A stretch of 64,000 bases of DNA from Setomelanomma holmii (Eukaryota; Ascomycota; Dothideomycetes; Pleosporales; Phaeosphaeriaceae), in assembly GCA_010015745.1 (NCBI GenBank), contig ML978161.1, positions 496,001-560,000 on the forward strand. The letters run 5' to 3'. The position numbers and the translations under genes were made by a program. Below are positions 22,501 to 34,982 of the stretch, in pieces; position 1 is the first letter of the stretch; every line of letters begins with the position of its first letter. The notes below the pieces were generated by a model. The model was not told the origin of the DNA, made no database searches, and saw only the letters and a list, made by a program, of their open reading frames with translations.

Positions 22501-23327
22501 ATGCTGTCCACGATGATTCCATTACTGTCTCCGGGCAGCTTCTCCGTGCATTGGGTGTGCCGTCTATCCTCTTTGCCATCTGCTACTTTGTGTCCGTGAC
22601 TGTGCGCTGAAGGTATACGCGCAGCTGTGCTTCGCAGTTGTAGGTCGACCCCTCCAGATCCGCCGGGCACACCCCAAGCGGCAGCCCGAGAAGCCATCTA
22701 ATTTCCTCTACGGCTTCCCCACCAGCTTTTCTCTGTTGTTGTTATCCAGGCGACACGCCGTCCTCGCTGCAGCGCTGCCGCCTCTTATTTTTCACCTTGC
22801 AGCACCAGCCAGTGTGTGCATCGGGTGGCCATTTTTTTCGTCGCTACCCTGGCGCTGTCGGCGTCTGTTGCATATCGCAGCTGCACCTCTCTTTGGCTTA
22901 TCCATCCTCTTGGCCCGCTCGCTTTGTGCTACTGCGCGCCGCCAGTAGGATCCTGTCCCTCCGCCGCTGCTGCATATTATCTGCCTCTGGCCATCGCCGA
23001 CCGCTTGTCACCTAGGTTTCTTTGCCTAGGGCACCAGGAGGTCGTTCAAACGGTATGTCGAGTCCTCCCCGCGCCTGCCAAGGTCTCCAGCCTACAATGT
23101 CCGCTATGACTATCACCGCGCTCTTCGCGATCATGTCCAACGCTGACTATGCGAAGCTCTAGCCCGCTGTGTCCTACAGCATAGGCGCTCCGTGAAGCCT
23201 CCACAGCAGGAAAATCTCTGTCGTCCGAACATTACTCGTCGCAGCCTTCAAACCGATAGCCACAGAGAGCGCTCCCCGCACGAAAACCGAGAAGCTCTAT
23301 GCAGCCGTCGCCTGCCAGTTCAAGATC
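19502..23327. other. 3.8-kb gene-free region
   Basis: The longest stretch without a supported gene. The longest ATG-started frame (20668..21096, minus, 142 aa) has no recognisable features. The last 600 bp before the LRR gene are pyrimidine-rich and look like a fungal promoter and 5' leader. I saw no transposase, long terminal repeat, tandem array or tRNA, and the region is not strongly AT-rich. Confidence 0.45.
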
Positions 23328-25854
23328 ATGGACACCGAAGATGGACAGATCTTCATAAGGGTACGAGACATGAAAGAGGGGTTCGCTGGGCACAGCACTA
23401 ACACTCTGCAAGAATCTGGCCTACTTTGTTCGCACACACGAGAAGGCGCTCGCCAATGCTTTGCAGCTGCAACGACGAGGGTCGACCAATGGCCAGGTCA
23501 CGACTGCCTCCCCATCGTCGCCCACGGGCCCGTCGAGTCCTCCCGCCTCCTCCTCGTCTAGCGTTTGGGCGGCAGCACTGTCGCTCCCGTCTCTGACATT
23601 CACATCCCAGACGATAAAACCTGCGAAACTCACACTGACACCCCACCATCTGTTCTATCTGCTTTCGCGATTCGAAGATCTCGGCATACCCGTTGGACCC
23701 ATGAACGTGCGCTTGGAGAACATTCACACTGATGCATCGCCTGCAAACTACGTCTCCTTCTTGAGCAATGCCCAGCGCAACAAGCAGAAGTCGTCTGACA
23801 GAGACTCTATACACTCAGTGTCAAGCGTCCGCAGTGTCATATCAGGCATGTCCTCACTTTGGTCGTCGCTTCGCATGGGGTCCAACAGCGCTGCCAAGGC
23901 CGAGAGACAGAAGGTACAGCTACAAGAAGATCTCAGATACTTGTACTCTGCTTTCACCAAAATTCCCTGCTTGCGGCTTGCGCCAGATCACAAGGCGCGA
24001 CTTATTGCGGGGTATGAAGAATTTCCTTTTGACACCGCCGTACCTCTCTTTGCATTCAAGAACGTTACTGCGCTTGAGATCTACGACATAGACTTTCGAC
24101 AGTTCTATGGGTGGGATCGGCTAGCAGAAAATCTGCGCAGTCTGACAGTCAAGCGAGCAGGTGTCGATGACCCAGCCGATCTGCTTATCAACATTGTGCT
24201 CGATGACATTGACAAGCGTCGAAGGCGATCCGCTAAGGCACCGACTTCGCCGTCGACGGTGTGGACGGCCGCGAGCCCTACACCGAAGCATGCGCAGCTT
24301 GCCCGGTCCGAGTCACCCCCGCTGTCTCCTTCTGCAGCCAGCAAGCAAAGCACCAGTCCAAGAAATTCGGCAACTGGACGTGAGTCCTCCACGAGAGGCT
24401 CGGCAGCCCATCGACAGCGTAGCACGTCTCCTACTCGGCCGACCAGTTCTCGTCATGGCTCGACTCACGTCTATGCGAGGACCAGTACACCAAATATCCG
24501 CAGATCGTCTGGAAGTTCAGGATCAAGCGTGAGGTCTGCTACTCCACGTGGAAGCTCATCCAATCTCTTGTCCTTGGGCTGGTTCCCATCGACCAAGTGG
24601 AGGTTTCTTAGGCATCTGAGTCTGGCAGACAACGCACTGACGCACCTCACTGCTACTAGTCTGGCACCGCTGGCCAACACGTTACAATCCCTTGATCTCT
24701 CCACCAACCTCTTCACTGAGATTCCGGACAGTCTAGCTACCCTCACCTGCCTTCGTGCTCTAAATCTTTCCAATTGCATGATCGAGAGTCTTCACTCCTT
24801 AGGCCGAAACCCACTGCCAGCGATTACAACACTCAATCTACGCTCAAACCGGCTGAACTCGCTCGCCGGCGTGGAGCGTCTGCTGTCCATGGAGCGTGTG
24901 GACTTCAGAGACAACAATTTGACTGATCCGACTGAAGTCGCAAGGCTGACTGGAGTACCCGAACTTGCTGAAATTTACGTCCATCGTAACCCGTTCTGCA
25001 AAACACACCCCGCTTATCGACTCACCATCTTCAACCTCTTTCGCAAAACACCAGGCTATAGTGAAGATGTTGTGATCGATGCCACAGGACCTAGCGCGAG
25101 CGAAAGAAAGCAGCTTGTCGATCGGGCGCCCGAAGTTCCCGGTGGTCCTGTGGTTCGGCCGCCTCCTGAGGACGACGTCACTCCACCACCGCATGTTCCT
25201 CCCAAGGTCGTGAAAGCCATTGACAAACCTTCAGAAGGACCCGAGGTTCTCAAGCGCACCACCTCATTGCACCGTACAAAGAGTGGTCGGAGTGGTCCGG
25301 GCTCTCAAAGGAAGAAGAAGGGCCCAAAGCGGAGGATTGTCGAGCTCTCGCAGACTGAACTTACTCAACGGTCATCACAGTCTGGCCTAGCTAGCATATC
25401 TTATGATGACATGCCGACAGGGGAAGCCCCAAGGGTCTTGAAGCCTGCGGCCGAGATTGTAGCCAAGGACACACCCCGTTTCGAGGAGCCTCGGGACGGT
25501 CAGAAGTCAGGTGATCCAACGAAGAAGACTAGATTGGATGACCGGGCTGTGACGGATGGTACACATACCATACACCAGCAATTGCCGCCCATCGACACAA
25601 CGACGGCAAGCAAAGCCCCGGATTCACCGCAAGATGAGTTTGATGTCAGCAACGATTTATACAAGAAGAAGATTGAGGCGCTCAGGCAGGATTTCGGCAA
25701 CACATGGTTGAGTGCGCTAGGTGATGATAGTTGGGACGCGACTTCGGTGACCAGCTTTCCCTCCGATCGCGGCTACAGCTCTCCCACCATCCGCCCTACC
25801 CTCCCCCGAACACCTAGCCAAGGAATTGTCTCTAGTGGTCGCACGCTCGGATGA
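23328..25854 (+). CDS. leucine-rich-repeat protein
   Basis: Exon 1 (23328..23360, 11 codons) joins exon 2 (23413..25854) across a 52-nt intron with a CACTAAC branch point, giving 824 aa. The joined start reads MDTEDGQIFIRNLAYFVRTH, a conserved opening in this fungal family. Residues up to about 270 hold a conserved N-terminal domain (SRFEDLGIPVGPMNVRLENI; LEIYDIDFRQFYGWDRLAEN). A Ser/Pro-rich linker (about 280-390) follows. Then come four or five leucine-rich repeats (LRHLSLADNALTHL, LQSLDLSTNLFTEIPDSL, LRALNLSNCMIESL, ITTLNLRSNRLNSL, MERVDFRDNNL) and an LRR cap (EIYVHRNPFCKTHPAYRL). The C-terminal third is disordered and basic (GSQRKKKGPKRR). It is probably a protein-interaction scaffold; the LRR-cap layout resembles cytoplasmic nischarin-like or SDS22-like proteins. 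Confidence 0.88.
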
Positions 25855-27752
25855 ACCACCCAACCGCATCTCCTTATTCTGCGATACCCAAAAGATTTGA
25901 ACTCGTGTTGGCGTCTTTTCGTTCAGTCAAGCGTTTTCCCGCCTGCTTCCGAGTCATGTTGGAGTTTCCTTCTTTGTGCTTTCGCAAGGAGTTTTGCCAC
26001 TTCTGCTACACGAGCGCCGCCATTGATACGCTCGTTGTGTGTTACGATACTCGTTCCATGTTTATTCTATTCACCATTGGCGGCATTTCTGCATTTTCCC
26101 AAAAGGTGGTTGTGCTTGCATTTCCACGTACAGGTTTCCTCAGCGACTATTTGTATCATATTCATACCGCGGCGTCTCGGGATTCCATCTTGGACAGTCC
26201 AGCGATGATCCAACGGCCTCTATTCTCCGCTTCACACATTCCGGCGAACAGGTCAAGAAGCAAGACGAGGGGGCGTTACTTCATTTCTTTGCATAATGAG
26301 CAGTGTTGGGCATGATCTTGGTAGATGTTTGCATCAATGTAAAGACGATTTCGAGTTGATAATGATGGCACACATGCAGACGTGATCTCAAGCTTACGTC
26401 TGATTTAGCTAACCATTTGATAACGGTGATGGCGTGTGTCAAACACGTGATTTGCACTTCACAGCGCAAAACGGCTGTACGCAGAAACAACTGACGCGCC
26501 ACGAATCAGCGCATCAGCAGCGTCTTCCTCACACCGCGTGCAATGGCTGGAACGGGGCTGTGCAGTCAATGGACGCACGGCATTGGCGCATGAGAAATGT
26601 CGCATGGAACGTCCCGTACTCCAAGTGTTTGATGCCGACGCCCGAGCCTAGAACTGGCACCGGAAGCAAAGCGGTTGCTGTATGCCTTGTGTCTGGCAAA
26701 GGAGGCGTTCAGCTGGAGTAAATGCAACTGTGAATGTTTACTGAAAAGCCAAGGCGCCAGAAGGCAGAGGCTAATGTGATTGCTAATAGAGCCGTTGGCG
26801 GCGCGAGAATAGAGAAGTTGGGTTGACACGAGTGCTAAACCAAGGGGTACGCTGAGCTCCAGGATGACAGTAGGCTTACTAGCGCATAGCAGCTTGACAT
26901 GGCGTGCAAGACCTTCTCCTCAGGTGCCTGTACCGCGGAACACCTTGCACCTCTGCTCGAACTTTTCACTGCTTCGACTCGTTTTACCCATCGTCGTCGG
27001 CGCCGCGCGTAACGGGCCTAGTCTACCGCCAAGCTTTGTAACTGCCCTTCTTACCTTTCCAAAACTCAACCTGCACTGCGATTCTCTGACAGCAACATCA
27101 CTTGCCGGCCTCCCTGAACCAACCGCACACTTACGCTCCACTCTGCTCTGCAGCATCGAGTAAATTCACGTTCGTCTCCGTGCCCCACACAGCAAGCAGC
27201 GCCGTCCCCGCCAGTCCAGGCGGTGAAGTCACTCCCAGCATCCCACTCGAAAGGCTCCGGCCACATCAACGCCTCGCGCCCCGCTCTCCACGCGCACCCA
27301 ACTGCCCCCGCGCAGCCCGCATAGGTGAACCTCGAACAACGTGCACCATTGACGAGCGCATCAAGCAGTCGCACCTGCCGTCGCGTGATCCTAGCATCGC
27401 CGTCAGGCAACTCTGAGGGGCTTCGAGCCATACTCCAGACAGCGAAGACCGCCGCCTTACTGCACGCAGCCCAGTCGACTCATTGATAACAGAGGTACGT
27501 CTATTTTCCTGCGTGCATCTGCCGTGGTGCTCTGCGCGGCGTAAAGCTGCTGTATCCGGCGCAGTCTTGCAGGCAGCGTGGCAGCCGCTGCGTCTACCAA
27601 AATAGCCCAACTTCACTTCAGACCAACACGACTAACAAAGCAGTGCAGAGGGGAAATTATTCACAGAGCGACGAGTATCCTCTTCCACCCTGCCCGCGCG
27701 AGGTTCTCCCTTGCTCCGCACCATACACACGAGCCAGTAGCCAGTCACAGCT
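25855..27752. other. intergenic, LRR 3' flank and PP1 promoter
   Basis: The first 450 bp are T-rich and probably the 3' UTR of the LRR gene; a 154-codon frame there overlaps its stop (ATGA) and is judged chance. The last 800 bp are C-rich and should hold the PP1 promoter and a spliced leader. Confidence 0.45.
27495..27643 (+). other. putative 5'-leader intron of the PP1 gene
   Basis: GTACGT donor after AGAG, then an ACTAAC branch point at 27631..27636 and a CAG acceptor at 27643 (a second AG ends at 27648). The match to the splice pattern of the coding introns here is good. A long leader intron would be the only one of its kind in this window. Confidence 0.45.
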
Positions 27753-28900
<1,148 letters not shown>

Positions 28901-30652
28901 AGCAGTCACTCTTTCACTCATTTCGAATATATACGAACTTCTGTGCAGCAGGTTTGGGCGCCGTTAGACGACGGCATATCGTTTAGCCCTTCACGAGTCC
29001 GAAACCGAACCAACTTTGCGACCTCGAGCCACGGCTTACCCTTACATCGCTTATCTGCCTCCGACGACCCGAACACCTTCGATATGTATACAAAACAATT
29101 CTCTGCCTTGTCGTATTGCGAGCAACGCTGCGCGGCCGGCGGACGACTGCCACGACTGCGCTACTTGTTTGGCACGCCTTATGATTCAAAATGGGCTGAT
29201 GCGCTGGGCTTCACCTCTCGTAGTCGCCGGCGAGACATGAGGTTTCGCGCCTGGGCATCAGCGCCTCTGTCATTTCTTCTGGGAGCCGAAAAGAAGGAAC
29301 AGATGACACGACTCATGGCTAGGCTACGATCCACGGTTGTTACACATCTACAATAGCATTCTCGAAAGGTCGGTTCTGGGACCGGGTTGTGGGGTATGGA
29401 GCGTCTAGAGTTTCTACGATCGGGCCTCCAAAGTTGTCTCGATCCTTGGTCTTGTGGACGGCCCTCTGTCCTCCAGGTTATGGTGGGCGGCTACCACCTG
29501 ATAATGTCTGTCATTTCTTTTGTTGCGTTAAACGAGCAGTGCTAGGGGATGTAAGCTATGGAGAGTCGTTTTGCAGTCAGCGGTCGAGTGCGTTCTACCA
29601 CCTTGCTGCGTCGGAAGAAAACATTGACCCGGATTTCCTTCATTATGCATATGTGCGGTTACCATACTGTTCTCACCATATCCCCTATTTGTGCTACCCA
29701 ATGCATCGCTCCTTGAAGTATTGTGACCCTTGTATCGAATAAGCCCAGGAACCGTGAGAAGAGGAGCGAATCACTCGTTCTTTGAAGCACAGTCGATTCG
29801 AAAAGACGAGGGTCTAGGCTTGTCTATCAGGACTTGAGACATTGCTACAGCGACCCTTTCGACGACTCGATCTGCGCCGAGGATCATCGTTCATGGCACA
29901 ACCTACCAATTCACAGGCAATCTCACCATCAGTACCCAACAGTACAGTGCTTCGTAGATCAATCATGTCGCGGTCTGATCCTTTGTCTAGTGAGACATGA
30001 ATATACGTCATGACATCTGTCGAGCCTCAGGTTGCGGCAGCATTGCAGTTGGAGCAGAAGCGGGATGATGTCAGTGGAGCGTCGTTGGCTATGCACGATT
30101 GAGGAGAGAAACACTCGTTCGGCAGCGAGCGCGAGAATGCAAGGGATACACGCAAAAATGAACAGCCAAATCACGTTGCGGAATGTTCGCATGCAATGCC
30201 AGTCTGGACCATCCGAAGATAGATCTCGCGTGGCTTGAGCTGCAATCGGTGGTTCCGGGTCCAGACAGCCTCGTTGGCGCCGTTAGGTTTGGGGCTCAGT
30301 CAGCGTGGCCGAGCCGCTGGCGTGCGCTACGACCGATGCGGAGCCGGGTCTTCCAGCGGACCAGTGCCCATAACCACAACCTTCCCGTCTGGTGGTGGTC
30401 CGCGTCACTTGCGCTTCGTCCCTCCGTTCCCGTCTTCTTCATAACATCTGCCGCGGTTGCGCATTGTTGTTGACGCCGTACACCCAATGTCATCGCTGTC
30501 GTAGTCGGTCGACATCGCCTGTCGTCGCTCCTTTGTGCCGTTTACCCCGTCTGCGAGTTCGCCCCAACAGGCGCCGTAGCTCCAGGCCGCCGGCTGCGTG
30601 GTGCGTCCAAGAGAGGAAGGTCGCGATAGACCAGCTCTGAGCACGCATCAAC
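28901..30652. other. intergenic, PP1 3' flank and SEC2 promoter
   Basis: No supported gene. A 137-codon frame at 28943..29356 lies directly after the PP1 stop and is Arg/Ser-rich without recognisable motifs, so it is treated as 3' UTR. C/T-rich sequence precedes the SEC2 start. Confidence 0.45.
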
Positions 30653-32917
30653 ATGGCCGAGTTCGCGTACGTCATTGTTCTGCTGGGGAAGGCGCATCGC
30701 CTGACGACGTTCCTTCCACCGCTAGCACCCTCCACGCCAGACCTCACTAACAGTCGTCGCTTGCAGGTTCATAACCCACAGCACCGCCCCGTGGGTCAAT
30801 CACGGGTCTGGCAGCATGACGCCCTCCCGTCTTCGTTCCTTGTCACCTATGCCGAAGGAGGTCACCAGGTCGATATCGGTGCCTCAGCTCGCCAGAACCG
30901 CCCAGTCCCAGAGCGAGAGTGATGGCATGAACACCATCCCCGATCCGCGATCAGCTACCCCCCAGCCTGGCATCTCACGTCAGGCCTCGAACGACTCTCA
31001 GCAACCCGATCTCGGCCAGGAAGTGTCCATGCTGAGCACCAAGCTTATCAACGCCATCAACCACTCGACCATGCTCGACGACTCATTACAGCAGACCAGG
31101 CACGAGCTAGAGGCTGCTAGGGAACAGCTGGCACGCGTGGAGGCTAAGGTGCAAGAGCACGAGGAGAAGGTGGCACAAGGTCTTCTGGTCGAGAAGGTGG
31201 TGTACGACAAGATGGAGAAGCAGTACATCGCGGACCTGCAAGAGGAGTGGAGCCGAAGAACAGCAGCAGAGGCAGCGAAAAGAAAGATCGACAGCGAGAT
31301 TGAGACACTCACGTCTGCGTTGTTCGAGGAAGCCAATGTGGTGAGTGGCATTGATGCTCCAAGGAGGACTAAACTAATTCACGATAGATGGTGGCTGCTG
31401 CCCGAAAAGAGACTGAAGCATCAGAGAAGCGCGGCGACCACTTCAAGCAACAGATTGCAGATGCGGAAGTACTGCAACATTCATTGCAAGAGCAGCTGCA
31501 AGATCTGAAAAGCGTGGTAGAGAAGATGAGCTCACAAAGCGAAGACACTGAAAGCAACGCTCTTGCAAGTACTACCGCACCTTCGACACCCGGACTCACG
31601 CCAGCCGACAAGATGAGCAAGTTGCTCGAAGCCGTGAACCTGACACCAAACACTCCCGGAACAGACTCGTTCAGCCCTGAGCATCCCCTGCATTTCTCGC
31701 ATCTGATCCAGCCTGTCCTGCGATCTGATCTTACTGCTTTCACCGAGTTCCAGGATATGCTCAAGATCAGCAATCGCTCCTCTGCGCCAGCTAGTCGTGT
31801 TTCGAGTGGAAGCTACGGGAGCCTCAACGTACTCGGCCTCGGATCCCTAACAAACAACTCCACTAGCTCGCTCCCAGGTGCTATCAAGTCACCTACGTCT
31901 GCTGGAAACAATTCACCACGGGAGTCCTTAGGTGGCATTGGTATGCCCAATCTCAAAGACGAGAAGTTCTACAAGCGGGCGCTGGTGGAAGACATCGAGC
32001 CAACACTTCGTCTGGACATTGCACCAGGACTCTCGTGGATGGCTCGACGCACTGTGCTGAGCAGCATCACGGCAGGATCCCTGGTCGTTGAGCCCAACCC
32101 TACCACTACCTCGAGATTCCGCCAGCCGGTATTTCCCTGCTCGTTGTGCGGCGAAGCTAGAAAAGGCGACCAGTACGCTAGGAAATATAGATTCAAGCCT
32201 GCCGACACCGAGGAGTCGCAACGGTATCCGCTCTGTGACTGGTGTCTTGGTCGGGTGCGCGCAACATGCGACTATATTGGGTTTTTGAGGATGGTGGCAG
32301 CTGGCCATTGGCGCGCCGAGACCGAGGAAGAGAAGAAGTCTGCTTGGGAAGAAAGCGTGCGGCTACGTGAACGCATGTTCTGGACGAGAGTCGGCGGGGG
32401 CGTTGTGCCCTCGTTCATTCCATTGCGCGACAGCCCAAGTAGCCCGACATTTGCGAACGGTGGACCTGTCTCCGATATTGAAAGGAAAAGCGAAGAGGGC
32501 GAAATCGTTCCTGAGCCAGTGGATATCTCAGTCGACGGGCCAGTGGCAGATCGTAAGAGCGAGGACGATCCGTTCCGGTCTAAGGAAGAAGACAAAGTGA
32601 AGAGAGTGTCAATTGGCAAGACGGTCATCTCTAGCGATCGGGACAGCACACAGACGCTCACACAGGACGAGGAGAAGAAGATTGGAGAGCAGGCAGAAGA
32701 GCAGTTGCACAATGAGGTGCAAAAGGCCATGGACGCGAAGAAAGACTCGGAACCACAACAGGTGACGGAGCAGCAGCCACAGCCAAAGGAGAAGTCGAAA
32801 TTCATGGACAAGCCGCTCCTCCAGCGCCAACGATCGACCTCGCAGCCGCCAGTGCTGCCACCCAGAAGGAAAGACGAGCGACTGAGCTTGCAGATACCTG
32901 GGTCCTTCGATGGGTAG
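30653..32917 (+). CDS. SEC2: Sec2-type Rab guanine nucleotide exchange factor
   Basis: An exchange factor for the exocytic Rab (Sec4/Rab8 class) that drives polarised secretion. Exons 30653..30666 (only 14 nt), 30767..31340 and 31388..32917 give 705 aa. The first intron is 100 nt with a CACTAAC branch point and gives the start MAEFAFITHS. The Sec2p coiled-coil GEF domain lies at about residues 80-250, with heptads such as LDDSLQQTRHELEAAREQLA and VEKVVYDKMEKQYIADLQEE. Downstream (about 400-480) is a conserved Cys-rich module, FPCSLCGEARKGD then YPLCDWCLGRVRATCDY, which is probably zinc-binding and typical of filamentous-fungal Sec2. The tail is Glu/Lys/Pro-rich and ends with LPPRRKDERLSLQIPGSFDG. 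Confidence 0.88.
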
Positions 32918-33470
32918 ACGAGCGACCACGCCCATTTCTTATATAACAACATCATCAGCACAACATCATCTTTACAGCTATCTCGTCACAGCATTGTTTG
33001 CACGGCGTTACAAAAGAGATGCGTTATTGGGCGCAAGCGCGGCTAGATACCAGGAGTAATTGGAGCGTTTGGAGATTGGGACTGCGGAGTTTGACTCAAG
33101 ATTAATGTGTACTATAGTATTTCCATTAGCAACTGTTCAGATGATGGCACATGGAGGATAAGAGGGATTGGAAACAAGAGGAATGAAATGAATTCGGGTA
33201 TCATTGTTTGAACTATGTATTATCCCTGCCGTGATATCATGAATGTGATTCCGCTATACTGAAATTGCATGCCCACAGCTATTCTTGAAGGTTCCTGCTA
33301 TGTGTCTCGTTTTCTTCAATTGATTGAAGCACGTATCTATGCTCTACAAGCTGCTGCAGTTGAGTCATACTCACCGTGGAGTACTGTGTTGGATCGTTCA
33401 TCGTGGCTCGAAAAATCCTTGCACCGCCTTCCTAGCTAGGATGTCATCTCTATCTTGTTCAGACGGGCGC
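32918..33470. other. intergenic between convergent 3' ends
   Basis: 3' flanks of SEC2 and LRP1; AT-richer than the coding sequence. No gene is seen. Confidence 0.5.
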
Positions 33471-34577
33471 TCAGTTTGCCTTCTTGGGTCGGCCCCGTCC
33501 TTTCTTCGCTTTCTCGGGTACCGAGCCGTCGAGTAAGCCCTTGAATCTCTCGCTGCGTGTCTTTGGTGCGCGTGCGGGTACGTCGATGTCTTTTGATGTA
33601 GCTTCGGCTTCGTCTAGGGCAATCTTGCTTTTTCTGCTGCGTGTTGTGCGCGTTGGTTTTGTAGTGGAGGTTGGTGTGGTGAGGTCAGTGGAGTCTTGCG
33701 TCGTTGGTGCTGAGGCTGTGTCTTCTTCAGTCGTGCTGGGCGCTGGCTCAGTGGTAACTGGGCTTTGGGGTTCGGCCTCGGCTTCAGAGGCGTCTGTTGA
33801 TTTGAAGGCCTTTTTCTTCCTTCCTCTGGTCTTTCGCTTGGGTTTCTTCGTTGCTGAGGCTTGTGCTGCAGGTGATGTGCTTACGTCGATGTCCATTGGT
33901 TCAGAGTCTGGTAATTTGGGCTTCTTTGCTGCTGGCTGTTCCACAACGCTCGCAGCTTCTGGCTCCTCCAATCCCTCCAGGACCTCCTCATCTTCTTGAT
34001 CTGATTGCAGAGCGGGTTCTGCTTGTGGCTGTGCTTGTGCTTGTGGTTGTGGAGCTTCCACATCCTCGACTAGCCTCTTCTGAGGTGTCACGCTCGCGGC
34101 CTTCTCCTCGCCATTATCTTCGAACTTCTTATTGATTTGTCGTGCCTTCAATTGTGCCCTAGCCTTCTCCTTGGCCATGCGCTCCGCACGCTGCAGATCG
34201 TACTTGTCATTGCCCGCAAGCCCATGTCTGATGAACCTCGCCGCTGCACCGACGTCCAGCTTCGCCTTTGGTACGGTAAGCACCGTCATTCGCTCCTCAG
34301 CTTGCTTGATCTTCGCAAAGTATCCTTTCAGTCGTGCAAGCTCTTTGAAGATCGCATGCTCTTTCGCGTTGACACCAGACGCTTGTAGGGTCGAGTAGAG
34401 GAGTGATTCGACCGAGTACGCGGCAAGTACATATAGCTTGGCTTTGTCGAGAAGGGGGAGAGAGGACGCGGCCGTGGAAAGCGACGTTGCGAGGAGTGGT
34501 GAGAGTGTTTCGGAAAGCTCGTCAATGTTGACTTCCAGGTCTTCGACCAGATCTGGCAAGTCGGTTTGGGGATCCAT
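33471..34577 (-). CDS. LRP1: nuclear exosome cofactor Lrp1/Rrp47 (Sas10/C1D family)
   Basis: A C1D-family protein that stabilises the nuclear exosome nuclease Rrp6 and helps 3'-end processing of rRNA, snRNA and snoRNA. Intronless, 368 aa. The Sas10/Utp3/C1D domain is at about residues 5-125 (PDLVEDLEVNIDELSETLSP; LAAYSVESLLYSTLQASGVN). The conserved RFIRHGLAGNDKYD and a basic helix follow. The rest is a long, low-complexity acidic/basic tail with KTRGRKKKAF and a final KKGRGRPKK that resembles an AT-hook or nuclear localisation signal. Yeast Lrp1 is much shorter; the long tail is usual in filamentous fungi. The start is the first ATG; the open frame upstream of it contains no earlier ATG. Confidence 0.88.
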   Translation of the reverse strand: MDPQTDLPDLVEDLEVNIDELSETLSPLLATSLSTAASSLPLLDKAKLYVLAAYSVESLLYSTLQASGVNAKEHAIFKELARLKGYFAKIKQAEERMTVLTVPKAKLDVGAAARFIRHGLAGNDKYDLQRAERMAKEKARAQLKARQINKKFEDNGEEKAASVTPQKRLVEDVEAPQPQAQAQPQAEPALQSDQEDEEVLEGLEEPEAASVVEQPAAKKPKLPDSEPMDIDVSTSPAAQASATKKPKRKTRGRKKKAFKSTDASEAEAEPQSPVTTEPAPSTTEEDTASAPTTQDSTDLTTPTSTTKPTRTTRSRKSKIALDEAEATSKDIDVPARAPKTRSERFKGLLDGSVPEKAKKGRGRPKKAN

Positions 34578-34982
34578 AATGTTGAATTCCGAGTCGCGAG
34601 TGATTCTGTATGTCTCTCTTTGAGTGTTAACGTGAACGAGTGCAGGTGATGTGGTTATGCCGTTCACAGAACGAAAGTTTGGAGTTTACAAAAAGTTGTG
34701 GACCGAGCGTTTTCCCGCCCTTAGCTCCGCGTCAAACCTCCGCAGAGCTCATGCCGTCATTCACTCACAAGTCTCACAAATCCAATCCTGAGGGGATTCG
34801 CATTTTCCGGATCACTTCGCTCCTCACAATACATGTGATCTCTCAGTCAAGTCAAGCTGTCTCTTCTTTCGTCCTCCTACCACATATTCAGGCTTCGGCC
34901 TCGGATACCGCACATACGCTCTCGATGCAGCTCCGGTAGCCATTGTGTGAGCCGGGTGGCTTACAATCATACGAGAAGTTTC
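34578..34982. promoter_or_regulatory. bidirectional promoter region LRP1 / ketopantoate-reductase-like gene
   Basis: 405 bp between divergent starts; it should hold both promoters. No clear TATA box is visible. Confidence 0.5.

Noticed and set aside
22736..23109. Several overlapping frames before the LRR gene
   Set aside because: All lie in pyrimidine-rich sequence typical of a fungal promoter and leader; the apparent proteins are low-information Leu/Ala/Ser-rich.
25851..26315. 154-codon frame overlapping the LRR gene stop as ATGA
   Set aside because: T-rich, Phe/Cys-rich product without motif in the expected 3' UTR; overlap of this kind is not expected for eukaryotic genes.
28943..29356. 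137-codon frame just after PP1
   Set aside because: Lies in the expected 3' UTR; Arg/Ser-rich low-information product with no family match.
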